Shown in pieces: positions 11,170 to 23,157 of a stretch of DNA of 64,000 nucleotides. How positions within the stretch are numbered: position 1 is the stretch's first letter; each line of letters begins with the position of its first letter. The notes under the pieces were generated by a model. The model did no database searches. It saw nothing but the letters and a program-made list of their open reading frames with translations, and had not been told where the DNA came from. The DNA is taken from positions 2,033,943 to 2,097,942 of the forward strand of contig NW_020653750.1 of assembly GCF_003589595.1 (NCBI RefSeq). Direction: 5' to 3'. Position numbers and translations under genes: made by a program. Source of the DNA: Hyposmocoma kahamanoa (Eukaryota; Arthropoda; Insecta; Lepidoptera; Cosmopterigidae).

Positions 11170-14100
11170 TTGGGCGGGAACTAGTGGCTAAGAGGAAAAA
11201 TGGGTCCACAGACAATGAGGAAGCTGGGGGTGATGTAAAATAGATTTTATCCTAGGTTTAATTGAAAAATAACAAATTAGTCCACTGTCTTTTTTTCAAT
11301 CATTTCAACAATTTCCTACTAATAATGGCTTATCGAGTGGTTAGGTCAGATTTTGCGTTGAAAAAGGTTGAAAGTTGAAAAAGGTATTTATTTATAAAAA
11401 TTTGATTTAATAAATGTTGAACAGTTAGAATTTAAATTTTTTTGCTATTTTCTGCTTTGTCACAAAATAAAAAATGCATATTTATTTAATTTCGATTTTT
11501 AAAATATAGGTTGAGTAAATCGTTAATAAGTCGATGTTAAAGATATTAATTTGATTATAGCTTTATGTCTACTTTTTATTTATTTAAAAATAAACGTCAA
11601 TTTATATATATTTATATATTCAAACCTTTTTATTTGGCTAAATGTGCCGCTGTGTGTATTTCTTAAAAGCAATTAAGCATTTAAAATCTCTTTTTGTTTG
11701 TCATCAGTTACATTTAGGTATAAAATAAAAAAGGTAAACAATAAAATTCGCATGTGTCTCGCCCTACAACCTCTACGTTAGGGATTTAATCTGAAATAGC
11801 AATATGTTTTCCTATTTGGGCTCTGTACTATCCGCTGATACAGTATGAATAAGAGCAATTTACAGTTTTTACGAAAATATGATAGATAGGTATATTTTCT
11901 TAATAAAAGGAATTTCATGTTCTTTGAGTTTGTTGTGAGACGCACGGTTTGCTATAGATACGACCACGGTACGACATTAGTTCTTATTGTAATAATAAGG
12001 TTTTGTTTCTATTCTCAATCGAAGAGGAATTGAACACAGCCGCGCATTGTGATTAATATGAACTCGTTAAACTACTTATAACTTGGTTGCTAAACGTTTG
12101 TCCGCATACATATACATTCGTAACTAGAAATCTCTGGAAGGTTCCATTAAGAAATAGTCGTTTATAAACAGTAAATCATAGAATTACATAATTATTATTA
12201 ATACCTAATTCAAGCAGATACTTATATAAAGTGAAAGAATCGTAGACAAAATCACGATCATGCAGCTGTTTAATTACTTACATAAGCAGTGCACATGGAT
12301 AACACGAAGATAAATACTGACATTTCAAAATGGGCATGAACGCGTTAAAAAAAATTAATAAATCATTTGCACACCTACCAAGGGATACTAGATCCCGACG
12401 TTTATATATTACGTTTGTCATATAAATATATTATAAACAAAATAGGTTGTTAGAAAATGTAGATATGGCCTCCTAAGGCCCCGTGTAAATCAAAATGTGC
12501 CTACCTACACAATATGTGAACTGATTGAGATCCACACAATATTATTTATATGATCACGTAAACGCCCATTGTATATTATAATGAAAATATCGCCTTTAAC
12601 TTTGCGCCTATATCTTCTATATGACCATATTTAGTATCTAGGAAAATATATTTTTCACGGGCCTGAAGCACATAATTATATTTATTAGAAATATTTTAAT
12701 GTCGGTGCAAACGCCCAATGTTTAGCGCTTTTCCCATTCTAGTTTTCTGGGTCTTAGGAGGAGGATAACATTAAAGCAATTTAGATTTATTACTACAGTA
12801 CTCCATTGCCGTTCACGCCTATTGATAGTGTAAGCTGTTATGAAATAGTAAATTTTAATATAGAACATGGTGGACATCAAAGCATAAGCACTACACCTAT
12901 TTTCCCCAGTAACCTATTTACATTACCAGGAAGAATAGCTCTAGTCGTCTAACAATGAGTGTGCAGTACTTGTGGTTTTGCCTCCTGAACAGAACCGGCA
13001 GCGTCAGCTGTACCATCAATAACAAACAATTTGCGTGTGACGGTACAAGAGGTTAACGGTCAATAAAAATAAATAGCATTCAACGTCATTGTGTCAAGGC
13101 GATGTTGTCTTCCTAAGGCATCCGATTCAATCAATCAATTGGCGGTTCTCCACCGATCTTCTTAAATTGCTACTCGATCATACTTCGATTGAATGAGCCT
13201 GTGTTGCATTGTATGAACGAAACTACTCACACATTCAAAAACATCGTACGATGTGCGCCATCCAATGGCAAACCACGGCTTGGTGGGCTCGGCTCCCCAC
13301 CATACCGACGACGGAATGTACATTCTTAGAACGGCTCTGTTAAAAATAACTACCTGTTGAACAAGACGCATACGACGTCAACATTCGAGGCCATTGCCGA
13401 GATATGAGTGAATTAAACTGTCATGAATATATCGTGTTGGTGATAAATTTGCGCGATGTTGCATCAGTGGACCTGTGCAATCGCAATGTTAACATGAAAT
13501 AAAATGCAACATAGAAGCAATAAAAGGGAAACGGAAAACTAGAGCCGAAATCTTCCACGAGCGCACCAAGGAGACGCGTAATAAATGGAAGCCCTACAAA
13601 CTACGCATGGTTTAAATATAGTAGAGTTCCGCGAAACGAGAGTAAAATGGTTCTATTATGCTGTAGTATACATATGTGTAAACAGCTGATTACGCGTGCG
13701 CCCCACGTGAAACACGACCGGTCGTGGCAAGTCGAGCCCGCGCGCATTCTATACAAACATAGACGATAAAAAACATTGGAACACATTACACCGTCCACGC
13801 AGCTACTTGAGAATAAATAAAATAAAAGTAAATTTTAGTAATTTAATTTTTAAATTATCTTCCTTTGTTTTTTATTTATGTTGATTTTTATTTATTCATT
13901 TAAATTGGGCTACATTATATGGACGTCGTGTTCGCGCTAAAAAGTGTCCGAAATTATAGGGCGTTAAAGTCGTATACAGAGCGTCATTCACGCTTTACTC
14001 TTCGTTTGTTCGACTGACAGCGAAGCAAGCAAAATTAGACAGTGCTGCGATGACGTTACAATTTAAATTCAACGTTTTAGCTTTTTCATATTCCTTTACA

Positions 14101-14300
14101 TGTCACTACGTTTAAATAGGTTGACTTGGGTCATTTTTTCGTGGTTTTTGTATTAGACCCGTCGTCCATTTATTTGTAAGTCAATGTACATGACCCATGT
14201 AATATACTTGTGTACCTTAGGGACTAACATACGTTTAATTTAATATTAAAACGAAACAATTAATCTACACGAAGTGCATTAGTCTGCGTTGTGTGGCGCA
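11170..14300. other. Long stretch without recognised gene
   Basis: AT-rich sequence with no assignable exon. Minor open frames at 13162-13371 and 13601-13798 (minus) have no family resemblance. The part 12960-13800 is more GC-balanced than its surroundings and may hide an old element, but no ends could be paired. Confidence 0.4.
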
Positions 14301-14308
14301 ATTAGGTG

Positions 14309-14602
14309 TCAGGTATCACCTCTCTGCCTCGGAATCACCGATATATGTATATGACACCCTTCAACCAAAACTCCCTTATGAAGGTCCACAGATGTTCGGT
14401 CGGCACTCTTAACTAAAAACGAATTAAAATTCACATTGTACTCCAACCGCTCGACTCTCAGTGTGTTTTTGGCTTTTAGTCTGATGTACTCAACTATCTC
14501 CTCAGAATTCGTGGAGTAATGCAGTCGTGGCAGGTAGGTACAGCACCGTCGTCGGTATGGCCAGACGCAGCAGAAAATTTGGTCCTGTTGGTGCTGTGCC
14601 AC
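14309..14602 (-). pseudogene. Possible LINE ORF1 / gag-like C-terminal fragment
   Basis: The minus-strand 97-aa frame contains 'NSEEIVEYIRLKAKNTLRVE' followed by 'NSFLVKSADR' and a basic tail. This spacing resembles the C-terminal domain of ORF1 proteins of insect non-LTR retrotransposons. No zinc knuckle or ORF2 is adjacent. The call rests on recall of the pattern, not on an alignment. Confidence 0.45.
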
Positions 14603-14635
14603 ACAGGTTACAGCTGGTAGGCTTCGTCTTCTATT

Positions 14636-14638
<3 letters not shown>

Positions 14639-14676
<38 letters not shown>
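14639..14676 (+). repeat. (CT)n microsatellite
   Basis: About 18 CT units, interrupted once by an extra T near 14661. It abuts the start of the 'aaccgacttc' repeat and may be part of its variable end. Confidence 0.95.
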
Positions 14677-14682
14677 ATTTTT

Positions 14683-15128
14683 AACCGACTTCAAACAACG
14701 GAGGAGGTTCTCAATTCGACTGTATATTTTTTTGTATCTATGTTACGCGATAACGGCATTTGTGAACCGATTTTCATGATTCTTTTTGTTAGAAAGAGGG
14801 TACCTCTACAGTGGTCCCTTTTCATTTTGAAGAAAATCATCAAACTCTAAGGGTAGCTGATCACGCAAGAACATTCATTTTTATAAATAGCGCCTAAATT
14901 TTACTTAAGGAGCAATTATTTTAATGGTTGGTTTTGCTATTTTCCAATTCAAGGCGTTTTTCTCTCTCAATATACTTTGAATAGTGAGAACCGATTTTTA
15001 TTATCTCCAGTGTCAAGTCCTGTATAGTGGCGAACTAGGGGATATTTCAATAAAACTTAGCAAATAGACGTAATTCCACGTACTTTTGAGGTCCGTTTTT
15101 TTAGTACTCTGTACTGAGATTATTTCTA
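14683..15128 (+). repeat. 'Aaccgacttc' interspersed repeat, long copy
   Basis: It begins 'ttaaccgacttcaaacaac', continues 'ggaggttctcaattcgactg' and ends 'ggtccgttttttttagtact' with 'ctgtactgagat'. Both ends recur in inverted orientation at 47590-47790 and 48810-49027. No ORF is present. I know this phrase from many moth sequences but do not assign a class. Confidence 0.65.
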
Positions 15129-15289
15129 TGGTATTGTTGGAAATACTTGGAAGGTCATGCACACTGAATTCATATGGTATGCGGCCATGCAGACTTGAAT
15201 ATAGTGAACTTTAGAAAGTCTCTGATCATTTAAAATGTTACATCTTTATGTCAATAATATAGTGTGTGCGTTATTTATTTATTTATTTA

Positions 15290-15600
15290 ATAATAAAGAT
15301 TTCTAGTTACTTTTAATTTTAAAAGTGACGAAACAAATAAGCGGCATGCCTATCCATGACAGTTGCAGTGTCACTCCGAACTTTAAATTGCAAAGATCTG
15401 AGAGGCACCGCCATCGCCACTGCGCCCGTCACCGTGAGACATAAATTGATAAATCCCATGTGCCTGTAATTTCTTTCACCAGCACCCTTAGTCTACAAAA
15501 CAGAAACGCAGTAATGTTCACATTACTGCTTGACGGCAGAAATAGGTAAGGTGACAGTACTTCCTTGGACGAACTCTTTCATTAGGAGCTCTACCGTTAG
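15290..15600 (-). repeat. R330 interspersed repeat, copy 4
   Basis: Minus-strand copy with the shared phrases 'gacagttgcagtgtcactcc', 'gtgcctgtaatttctttcac' and 'ggagctctaccgttag'. The 3' tail is diverged. Confidence 0.75.
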
Positions 15601-15707
15601 TAACTAAGTTTTACTTTTCAGATAAGAAAAAATCTTAATGACCAACCAATTAACAATCAAACAGTGCATTGATATATTTGAATTTTATATTCTTAAGCTA
15701 ATAATAA

Positions 15708-16203
15708 CTTAATGTCGTCAGGATAAAATATCATAACTTTGCCTCGGCATTCAGAGGCTTTCAACCTTTGTTAATCTGGTACGAGGGGAGAATGAAAAGA
15801 CTTGATGGATATGTTCCGCAAAGGGAGAGTTCAAAAGAAATTCAAGATTTCCTGCAACTTTTAGTATACCTACTTTGTATTATGCCCTTACACTTGCAAG
15901 GATATTGTAACGGTAAATGCATAGATAACTCTACACAAATTTTGCCGCACATACATAATCGGCATTGCTATACGATCGATAACGTTGAGAAATTTCTTAA
16001 TAAGTTTTTTGACGAAAAAGGAGACTTATAGTTTCTATTTAAATGTAATCCGCGTTCTACAGAGAGATTTAGTTATAAAACAACATCTGGAAATTATAGA
16101 CTACCTACTTTGCAGTTTTGCACTTGGCATAAACGAGGTGCTTGCGGAATATTCTGAAATGAAAATCATTTTGTAATTTTAATGTAACTTAAAATTTAAT
16201 AAA
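15708..16203 (+). pseudogene. Frameshifted coding remnant with poly(A) signal, unrecognised
   Basis: Frame 1 is open from 15708 to a TAG at 16029-16031 and contains 'LIWYEGRMKRLDGY', 'EIQDFLQLLVYLLCIMP' and a cysteine pair (GYCNGKC). The neighbouring frame is open from about 16000 to TAA at 16174-16176, with 'FYLNVIRVLQRDLVI' and 'IIDYLLCSFALGINEV'. Both look strongly protein-like, and an extra A in the A5 run at 16015-16019 would explain the switch. An aataaa signal lies 22 bases past the stop (16198-16203), a very compact 3' end. There is no visible intron or acceptor close by. It could be the last exon of a dead gene, a retrocopy, or a captured element. I cannot name the family. Confidence 0.5.
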
Positions 16204-17215
16204 GCGCGCCAAATGAAAATTTGAATAAACAACAATCTGTGAAAAGAGCACGTACGAGCGCTTATCTTGGAATGGTTCTTTATTATTAAGTAAATGTTTA
16301 CTATATCCCTTAGTTATTTCATTCATGTTTGAGTAAATGAATTCGCATGTCTAGGTAAAGTACTTTTTATATTTTGGTTGTATTGAGTGCATGTTAACAA
16401 AACTGGTGCGAGGGAATGGGACGCCAAGATTACGCAATAACAACAATAGGAAATTTATTATATTATTACAGTGCAAGTCCATGTAAACTATGTACATATC
16501 TTTGTGTATGGTCATCTATGCTGCTTATAATATTTCGTGAAGACGTGAGAGTGAAAACGTGAAGAAGTCACTTGGTTTGCATTTGTATTTGGATAAAACT
16601 GTTTTATAGGATGTTCTTCACTGTAATGTCCGCTATCGTAGTGAAATAATTTCCCAATCGGTTTAAGGTACTCGCTGGTGATGCAACAGACCTCTGCTTC
16701 TGCTTTCGCAACTGCGAAAGTTCCGCACTTTTTCTCACTTCTGTTTCCGTTTCTGTTTCCGTAATTTTTGTAAGGGAACTTTAGTCGGAAGTTTAGGCTC
16801 GCGACTGATGAGGAGTGCGCACGGATTGCTTGTTGATGGGGCGCCCTTTTTTGGACGTTTTGTGTTGTGTTAAGTGCAATTATGAACCAAAAACATTTCC
16901 TATTTGGAACTATTTCATTCTCATCTTTATAGTATTTACACTTCCGCTTGAGCATTCGTTTTCGTTTCTGCAAAGATTTACATTTGGTGCAAGTTTCCGT
17001 TTCTGTTTCCGATATAACACTTCCGCTGCATCTCTAATATTCGCCGATAGTTGCCTACAAGATGCGCCAGACGTTCAGGAAAGGAATAGTACTACGTGCG
17101 GGAAGGCTCCTTTCATGCACCCCTCATCATAGGATGTTAAAATTACAAATACCTAAATTGGTAGTACATGTATAGACAGCAGCATATCGCGCTACACAGT
17201 GACAGATCTTGTTCC
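16204..17215. repeat. Repeat-like stretch with 'tttccg' motifs
   Basis: Pyrimidine words 'tttccgtttctgtttccg' occur near 16743 and 16990. The possible ends gatgcaacagacc (about 16680) and, inverted, gatgcagcggaag (about 17020) hint at a MITE with hAT-style termini, but no clean target duplication was found. Confidence 0.35.
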
Positions 17216-17218
17216 GTT

Positions 17219-17347
17219 GCACTGACAACCACAAATTACACCCAAACTCACGAGAGAAATAAGTGTAGGCCATACACATATTTCTCCTGGCCCGGGAATC
17301 AAACCCTCTGCGTGGCAGTCCAATATGGATCCGTTCGACCACGGAGG
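17219..17347 (-). mobile_element. tRNA-headed SINE, family A, copy 2 (truncated)
   Basis: The minus-strand head at 17347 (cctccgtggtcgaacgg) and body (ggagaaatatgtgtatggcc) match family A. The 3' third is missing, and the B box has lost bases. Confidence 0.75.
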
Positions 17348-17821
17348 CATTTAAATTGTCATCTTTTCTAAGTTTATATTTACGTACACTACATTTAGAA
17401 CTATGTCTATTAAACATATAAAGAAGAGACATATTTTAAAGTTTTACATTTTAATTCAATATAGATAGTAAAATAAGTAAACGAGTCATTCTTAAAATTT
17501 ACATGAATAAAAATTGATTTCGATATTAATAAACCATTTGTCAAAATAGGAATAAAGAAGATAATAACGCAATTAGTAATCATTAAATCGTCGTAACTTT
17601 CACAATTTAAACATTTTTGGCAATATTTTACCTTCTTTTACGATCTACCGATAAAACTGTCGATAACAGGTACATGACTATTTAAAATTTTATTAAATGT
17701 CATTTTACTCCGTCTTCAAAAGACAGTCTATAGTAATACAAGACATCTAAAGAAAGCAATTTTGAAATGGTATCTGTATAAAGTCTAGCGTACACTAATT
17801 ACACTTTAATTTTGTCCTCAG

Positions 17822-17948
17822 ATGCTCTAAAAGGGCATTGCAACAAAGAAGAGGACTTATTACAACGATGCTCGATGGCGCTGCCCGTTTTAAGCTCACC
17901 GGAAATATCCTTCGCATTGACCAGGGAAGAACTTGATAAGAGTTGCAT
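17822..17948 (+). CDS. Cysteine-rich protein gene, exon a
   Basis: Internal coding exon of the one clear host gene. The acceptor is taattttgtcctcag (ends 17821) and the donor gtatgt (starts 17949). The frame is open throughout. It encodes about 42 residues with three cysteines (GHCNK, LQRCS, DKSC) and a segment 'SSPEISFALTREELDKSC'. One base of the first codon comes from an upstream exon, and the last codon is completed by the exon at 29130. The next intron is 11.2 kb and full of transposons. A start codon and signal peptide were not found upstream, though a secreted role is suggested by the cysteine content. No family is assigned. Confidence 0.75.
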
Positions 17949-18281
17949 GTATGTATATTTTACATTATATAACTTCCTTGTCTGGGTAGTGTATTGTATG
18001 CACATAATGTACCATAGACATTAGACAGTATCAGTTACACTGCGGCCGGCTGTTCCCGCATTACGACTCTAGACAGTGGTGTGAGCGGACGTATCGCACG
18101 TGTACGTGAAGTAAGCATATGTTGTTTCATTGAGCTATCCCTGTACTAAGTAGCGTAAACGCCACAGGTAGCCAATGAAGAAAGTGTACATAATATGACC
18201 GGGAAGGAAACGCGCATAGGACAAGTAGTGTAACTCCATACGCTTGTATGCGTATGTCCCGCCGAGCTCCGTGTACGTGTA

Positions 18282-18556
18282 AGTAGCAGTAGACCTTCTT
18301 GTGAAAGAGTTCATCCAGGAAAGTACTGCCGCCTTATCTATTTCTGCCGCCAAGCAGTAATATCAGCATTACTGTGTTCCGGTTTTGAAGGGTGCTGGTA
18401 AAATTACAGGCACATAGGATTTGTCAACTTATGTCACAGGGTGATGGGCACGGTGGCAGTGCGCCTCAGATCATTGCGATTTAAAGAGCTGGGTGGCACT
18501 GCAACTGTTATGGACAGGCGCACGACTTGTGCGTCCCGTCGTTTGATATTATAAAA
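18282..18556 (+). repeat. R330 interspersed repeat, copy 5
   Basis: Plus-strand copy from 'agtagcagtagaccttcttg' to the A-rich tail 'gatattataaaag'. One internal deletion removes part of the 3' third ('gtgtcgcttaccacc'). Confidence 0.8.
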
Positions 18557-18559
18557 GCA

Positions 18560-18985
18560 GTAGGGATTCACGATTTTTTGCTTTGAATCGATCCACGAAT
18601 CGGATCGTATGCTCTTGAAACGATGTCACATAAATCGTTTTAAAATTTGTGAGAATTAATCTTTATTATATGATTTTATTGCCATAATAATATATATTTT
18701 TTTGCTTTTCATAGATAGGTACCAATCCTTAACATCTAATTTAACTTTTTAAAAATAATAACATCATAATAACTGACTGTCCACAGCATTGGCCTCTGTA
18801 TTTTCCTTTTCTGTACTTGATGAAATCATTAACCATTGATGATATTTTTCTTTAAATTATGAATACGATCTAGACGATAATTTCGCCGTAATTTTGAATC
18901 GATTCACTAAAAAATCGTATTCCAATGAATCGTTTAAAAAAACGGTAGATTGTATTCAATTGAATCGATCTTCATAAAAATCAGT
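18560..18985. repeat. 'Aatcgatt' motif-rich stretch, possible MITE
   Basis: Words such as gaatcgatccacgaatcg, aatcgattcact and gaatcgatcttc recur at both ends in opposite sense, enclosing an AT-rich core. No clear target duplication was found. Confidence 0.35.
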
Positions 18986-19559
18986 ACGGACACACACATT
19001 CGCATAAACTTGCGGTGTACTCAAGTTGCACAGCGTGAATCTCACGCACCGATAACTTTATTAGGATTCGCTACTGTGTTTAAAAATAACATCAAACAGT
19101 AGATATTGTTGTGCTTACGGTTGTTTCAACAAGAGTTACTCAAATTCAGAATTATTCTCCATTTAATTTTTATTATTTAACTATACTCCCATAATCGAGA
19201 TACCAATTCGCGATACTGGTATATGTATAAATATAATATGTAAGCACTGCATTTCACCAAGATTATTTCAATATAGCAAGATAATACGCTGATGAAGGTA
19301 TTCATCACAGTATTCTTGTGCTAATTAAAAAAAAACATGTTAACAACCAATAGATACTACCAAAATATAATAATAATGTGACGACCTTCACGTGACGAGT
19401 AGGCATTGACGCGCATAATAGGTGGGAGTAGCACTACAGTGGTTCGATTCAAAACTTCACGATAATTTAGTTGTCAACCGATTCACTTGACTACGATTTT
19501 CTTTAATTTTATTTCTTTCTCAATAACCAAATCGAACATCAAACTAGTCGTTTCTGAAA

Positions 19560-20122
19560 CCGAACCGAAATGACGTTGATGACCCATACGCTCCATTCCT
19601 GTTTTGTTTTGGAATTTTAACTATAAAACCATGTTTCGTCATCTGTTACTATGTTCCTCACTAAATTTGACGCCCCTTCGTTGAATCTGGTAAGCATGGC
19701 ATTGTACCAAGTGACGCGATCCGTTTTCTGAGCCTCAGTCAAATTGTGTGGGATTCACCGAGAGCGCAGCTTTTTCACAACCAAATGTTTGTGTAGTATT
19801 GATTGTATTTGACTCATGCCTGTGCCTCAAGATGTCCGAATCTCATGGTATGTCACATGCCTGTCTGTTTTGATCATACGGCGCACAGCACAGCATTGAT
19901 GTTTTTGTTGTTCACAGCAGTAGACGGGCGACCATCACGAAATTCGTCACTGAGATACACACGACCGCGTTAGTATTCTGCAAACCAGATATAAATAGTC
20001 GTCTTGCATGGTGCTTCATCGCCAAAAGCAGTTTGAAGCCGAGTGAAGCTCAGCTGAGCTGTTAAATTACACTTAAAGTCGTAGAAAATCAGACTACGAA
20101 AATTTTCACGAGTTAAATCCAT
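19560..20122 (-). pseudogene. Mariner transposase fossil, N-terminal part
   Basis: On the minus strand, from an ATG at 20122, the reading gives the mariner N-terminal DNA-binding domain (MDLTRENFRSLIFYDFKC...). Further recognisable phrases are APCKTTIYIWFAEY, DEFRDGRPST and, later, VTDDETWFY, which holds the first catalytic aspartate. Stops and frameshifts are scattered through it. The C-terminal half and the other two acidic residues are absent, so it is truncated near 19560. It is an old insertion inside the first large intron of the host gene. Confidence 0.85.
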
Positions 20123-20215
20123 GGTGATGTAGATAACCAATTTCTAAAATGACGCCACAATGTAACAACAAATGACAGTCAGATGAAACACTGTATTCTG
20201 TATTCTACAACCAAA

Positions 20216-21060
20216 GAGTTCCATTTTCAAATATTGTAATTACTTTTTAAATATTGTTTACGTAAGTGGCTAATTCCGGTAAAACTTCTGTATGTGTGAT
20301 AATTTTTTTTTCGCTTTCGAATGAAAGAGTTTGAAAAGCTTTTGATAATTTAATCTTCTTGTCAACCCTAGTATTGTTAAGCATGATATGCAAACAATAA
20401 AATTATACATTGTTTATTGTTTATTTCACACTTAAAGTCAATGTCGAATCATAAATGAACATTACTTTCGTTTTACGTTTCGTCCTAATAATAATAAGTG
20501 TATAAATTTTCCCTCCTTACGATATTGCATAATCATTTTTAAATACCGTTTTCGCCACTATGAGACGCTCGTGGGTCAATTAAACAACTGTGGTGCTTTT
20601 ACTATTATCAAGTTCTTATTTATAAAATGATTAAAAATAAATAATTTACCTAGATGATCTGAAGTCGATCCTTTAAGACTAATTTAATCGTTGTCTATTA
20701 CATCTGAGACGTTACTTTTTTGTTATAATTATTATTGTAATATTTCGACTTAGGATCCAGGTCATGCGATAAATAATTAAAAAAGTTTATTATCTCTAAT
20801 TAAAACGGGATTACGATGATAATCACCTCTGAAGCTTGTCCAATGAATTAAATTTAAATCTCTAAGTTTAATTTTGGTCACATTATACTTACATAATACG
20901 TTAGGTTAATTGTGTTGTTTCAACAAATGATTGTGGAATAATTAATTCCAATTAGTAATTGCATGCGAGTACAAACAAGTACAAATTCATTTGTACTTGT
21001 TTCCTATTTAATGTTTTAATTTAGACCTTAATGCTGGTATATAATGATTACATTCTACCA
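20216..21060. other. AT-rich intronic sequence
   Basis: No exon, tRNA-like head or paired transposon end was recognised. Confidence 0.4.
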
Positions 21061-21424
21061 TGTCTCAAAGTGATCCCTTCCGCCCCACAATGGGCGCTGA
21101 AGAGTCCTAAGGGCGATAGGGTGGCCTCGGGAGCAATTTTTGGCGTTGATGCTGTCCAGGGGGTGCTACCGCATTTGAAAAAATCCCTGAATTAGCTATA
21201 TAAACTACACTACATATATATAATTTTTTTCGTTGTAATTTTTTTTGTTAATTTAATATGCATAATACCTACCTGTTTTCATCTATTTTTTGTGGTAGTT
21301 TAGGTAGTTTTTTATCTGGTTGTCATGGTGATAGTGATTTGTTGATTACATGTATTGTGTCAAGTGAAATATCGATTCTAATTAGTAATTTGGGATAGCC
21401 GAAACGAACCCGGAACAGCATCAG

Positions 21425-21665
21425 GGACCACCTTGAGAGTATACCCTTTCAAACAAAAGAAGAATTTTCAAAATCGGTACACAATGGATGGAGAAATTGG
21501 TAAATACACGGACATGTCTATAAAATTTGACGTAAGATTCTGGCTTGGTGGCAATGAGACTACCATGAGAGTGTATCCATTCAAACAAAAAAAAAAAAGA
21601 ATTTTCAAAATCGATTCACAATTGACGGAGATATCTGAAAACATACATACAGCTGAACGTAGATT
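21425..21665 (+). repeat. Two tandem copies of a short repeat related to the 'aaccgac' family
   Basis: The block 'gagagtataccctttcaaac' ... 'ttttcaaaatcggtacacaa' is repeated about 120 bases later as 'gagagtgtatccattcaaac' ... 'ttttcaaaatcgattcacaa'. The phrasing recalls the inner part of the repeats at 14683 and 47590. The open frame across it (21433-21717) reflects the repeat and is not a gene. Confidence 0.5.
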
Positions 21666-21949
21666 GAAGTTACTTAGAAATTGTTTTATTATTTCTACTT
21701 TCTACTGCTCGCCATGATCTACTGCTGAGTAAAAGGTGACTTTTCATAATTGGATGCTGTTAAGGAATAACGTGATCATGATCATAGTTTTGCGGAAATT
21801 TTAGATTTCTAAACATTTTTTCGTTGTTTATGATACGTTAAAATTTACTTGTAAAATGAAAACTTTTGCTGTTGTTACCTCAGGAATGATGAATTGTTGT
21901 GATTTATTATTATAATCCCCCAAGAACAACAAGCACAAGAGCAAAAGCT

Positions 21950-22195
21950 TTCAATTTATAAGTAAATTGCCTAAACCTGCAAGATGTGGAATGATCTTCC
22001 TCCTGAAGTATTTCTTTTGCGCTATGGCATGGGGTTCTTCAAAAAGCGTGTTTGCAGGGCTGTCTGAGGCTGACAACGCATAGGCAGCTCGTCTGATGTT
22101 GCAAATGTCCATAGGCGACGATGACTCCCATCAAGTGACTCGTCTGCTCGTTGACCTCTTTCTTTACATAAAAAAAATAAAAAATAAAAAGAAAT
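21950..22195 (+). pseudogene. LINE 3' end (CR1/Jockey-like)
   Basis: A short run reads 'MWNDLPPEVF' and 'FKKRVCRAV', typical of the end of LINE ORF2. A 3' UTR containing 'ccatcaagtgactcgtctgc' and an A-rich tail of (aaat)-type units follow near 22165-22195. Only the last few hundred bases of the parent element are present. Confidence 0.65.
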
Positions 22196-22229
22196 AAAAA
22201 TCGAAGGAATTTTTTCTGAGTGTTCGATC

Positions 22230-22320
22230 TTTGTATTAATAATTATAACAAACTAGTGGAGTAATTTCACAAAAAAAATTGAAGATCAATTCAATAAAAA
22301 TTTTATTAAGAAATAAAAAA
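22230..22320 (-). repeat. Repeat end shared with 27170-27265 (inverted)
   Basis: About 80 bases here are the reverse complement of 27170-27265, including 'gtgaaattactccactag' and 'tttgttataattattaatac'. At 27170 the sequence lies at the 5' side of a mariner fossil, so this copy is probably a solo fragment of the same element family. Confidence 0.6.
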
Positions 22321-22482
22321 ATTACAACAAACTACCATTTTCTCAAAATTATGATCATGTTGGCACTCGTAGCGAGTTGGCTATCGTAGCGTAGTTGCCA
22401 ACCTCCTGATATGAACTATACACCGTCTTGCTTTACAAAGGTGTTCTTGTAAAATCGCTACGAAACTGATTCTCAGTAAATA

Positions 22483-22778
22483 TTTTTTTTATAATACCAA
22501 CGACGGGACAAGCAAGTCGTGCGCCTGGCAGTAAGCGACACGCCTATCCATAACAGTTGTAGTGCCACTCAGAGTTTTAAATCGCAAACATCTTATGGGC
22601 ACTGCCACTGCGCCCGTCACCCTGACACATAAGTTGACAAGTTCCATGTGCCTGTAATTTCACCAGCACCCTTACCCTTCAAAACCGGAACACAGTAACG
22701 CTGACATTACTGTTTGGCAGCAGAAATAGGTAAAGCAGTACTTCCCTGAATGAACTCTTTCACAAGGAGCTCTAGTGT
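22483..22778 (-). repeat. R330 interspersed repeat, copy 6
   Basis: Full minus-strand copy with 'gacaagcaagtcgtgcgcct', 'gcccgtcaccctgacacata' and 'acaaggagctctagtgttac'. The A-rich tail is at the left. Confidence 0.8.
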
Positions 22779-22919
22779 TACTAAATTGAATGGTGTATCC
22801 TCAAAATGAACGCGCCCAAAGGGGCGACGATGTCTGGTATCATTCTAGATTAATCTTGTTGGAATTCCACGTTTCTGCTTGAACAACTCGATCGTCCTAT
22901 TTACTTATTTTATTTACTG

Positions 22920-23157
22920 TCTCCGTGGCCGAACGGCTTTGCTGGTCTGCCACGCAGAGGTCCAGGGTTCAATTTCCGGATCGAGAGAAATACTTGTATA
23001 TATTAATTTCTCTCATGACTTTGGGTGTAATTTGTGGTTGTATATGTGTGTGTTCCATAGCACCCGCGTGTATCGCGGGTTTCCCTAGTGCAGGGCTATA
23101 TGAATGTGCGTGTGTGCTTATTATTATTTTGTGCGTGTGTTTATTATTATTATTAAT
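22920..23157 (+). mobile_element. tRNA-headed SINE, family A, copy 3
   Basis: The head is 'ctccgtggccgaacgg' with a B-box-like 'gggttcaatttcc'. The body contains 'tttgggtgtaatttgtgg' and the tail is TTA-rich. It is full length but diverged. Confidence 0.8.

Noticed and set aside
14527..14850. 107-aa plus-strand ORF through the CT repeat
   Set aside because: It translates a microsatellite (LSLSLS) and a repeat; antisense to the LINE-like fragment.
15985..16176. Separate small gene
   Set aside because: Better explained as the shifted continuation of the frame that ends at 16031.
16512..16973. 153-aa minus-strand ORF
   Set aside because: It is long for this window, but composition is driven by 'tttccg' repeats (GNRNGNR). 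No motif or splice context supports it, and the plus strand is equally open at 16815-17132.
21433..21717. 94-aa ORF
   Set aside because: It spans a tandem duplicated repeat block; the protein is itself duplicated by the repeat.
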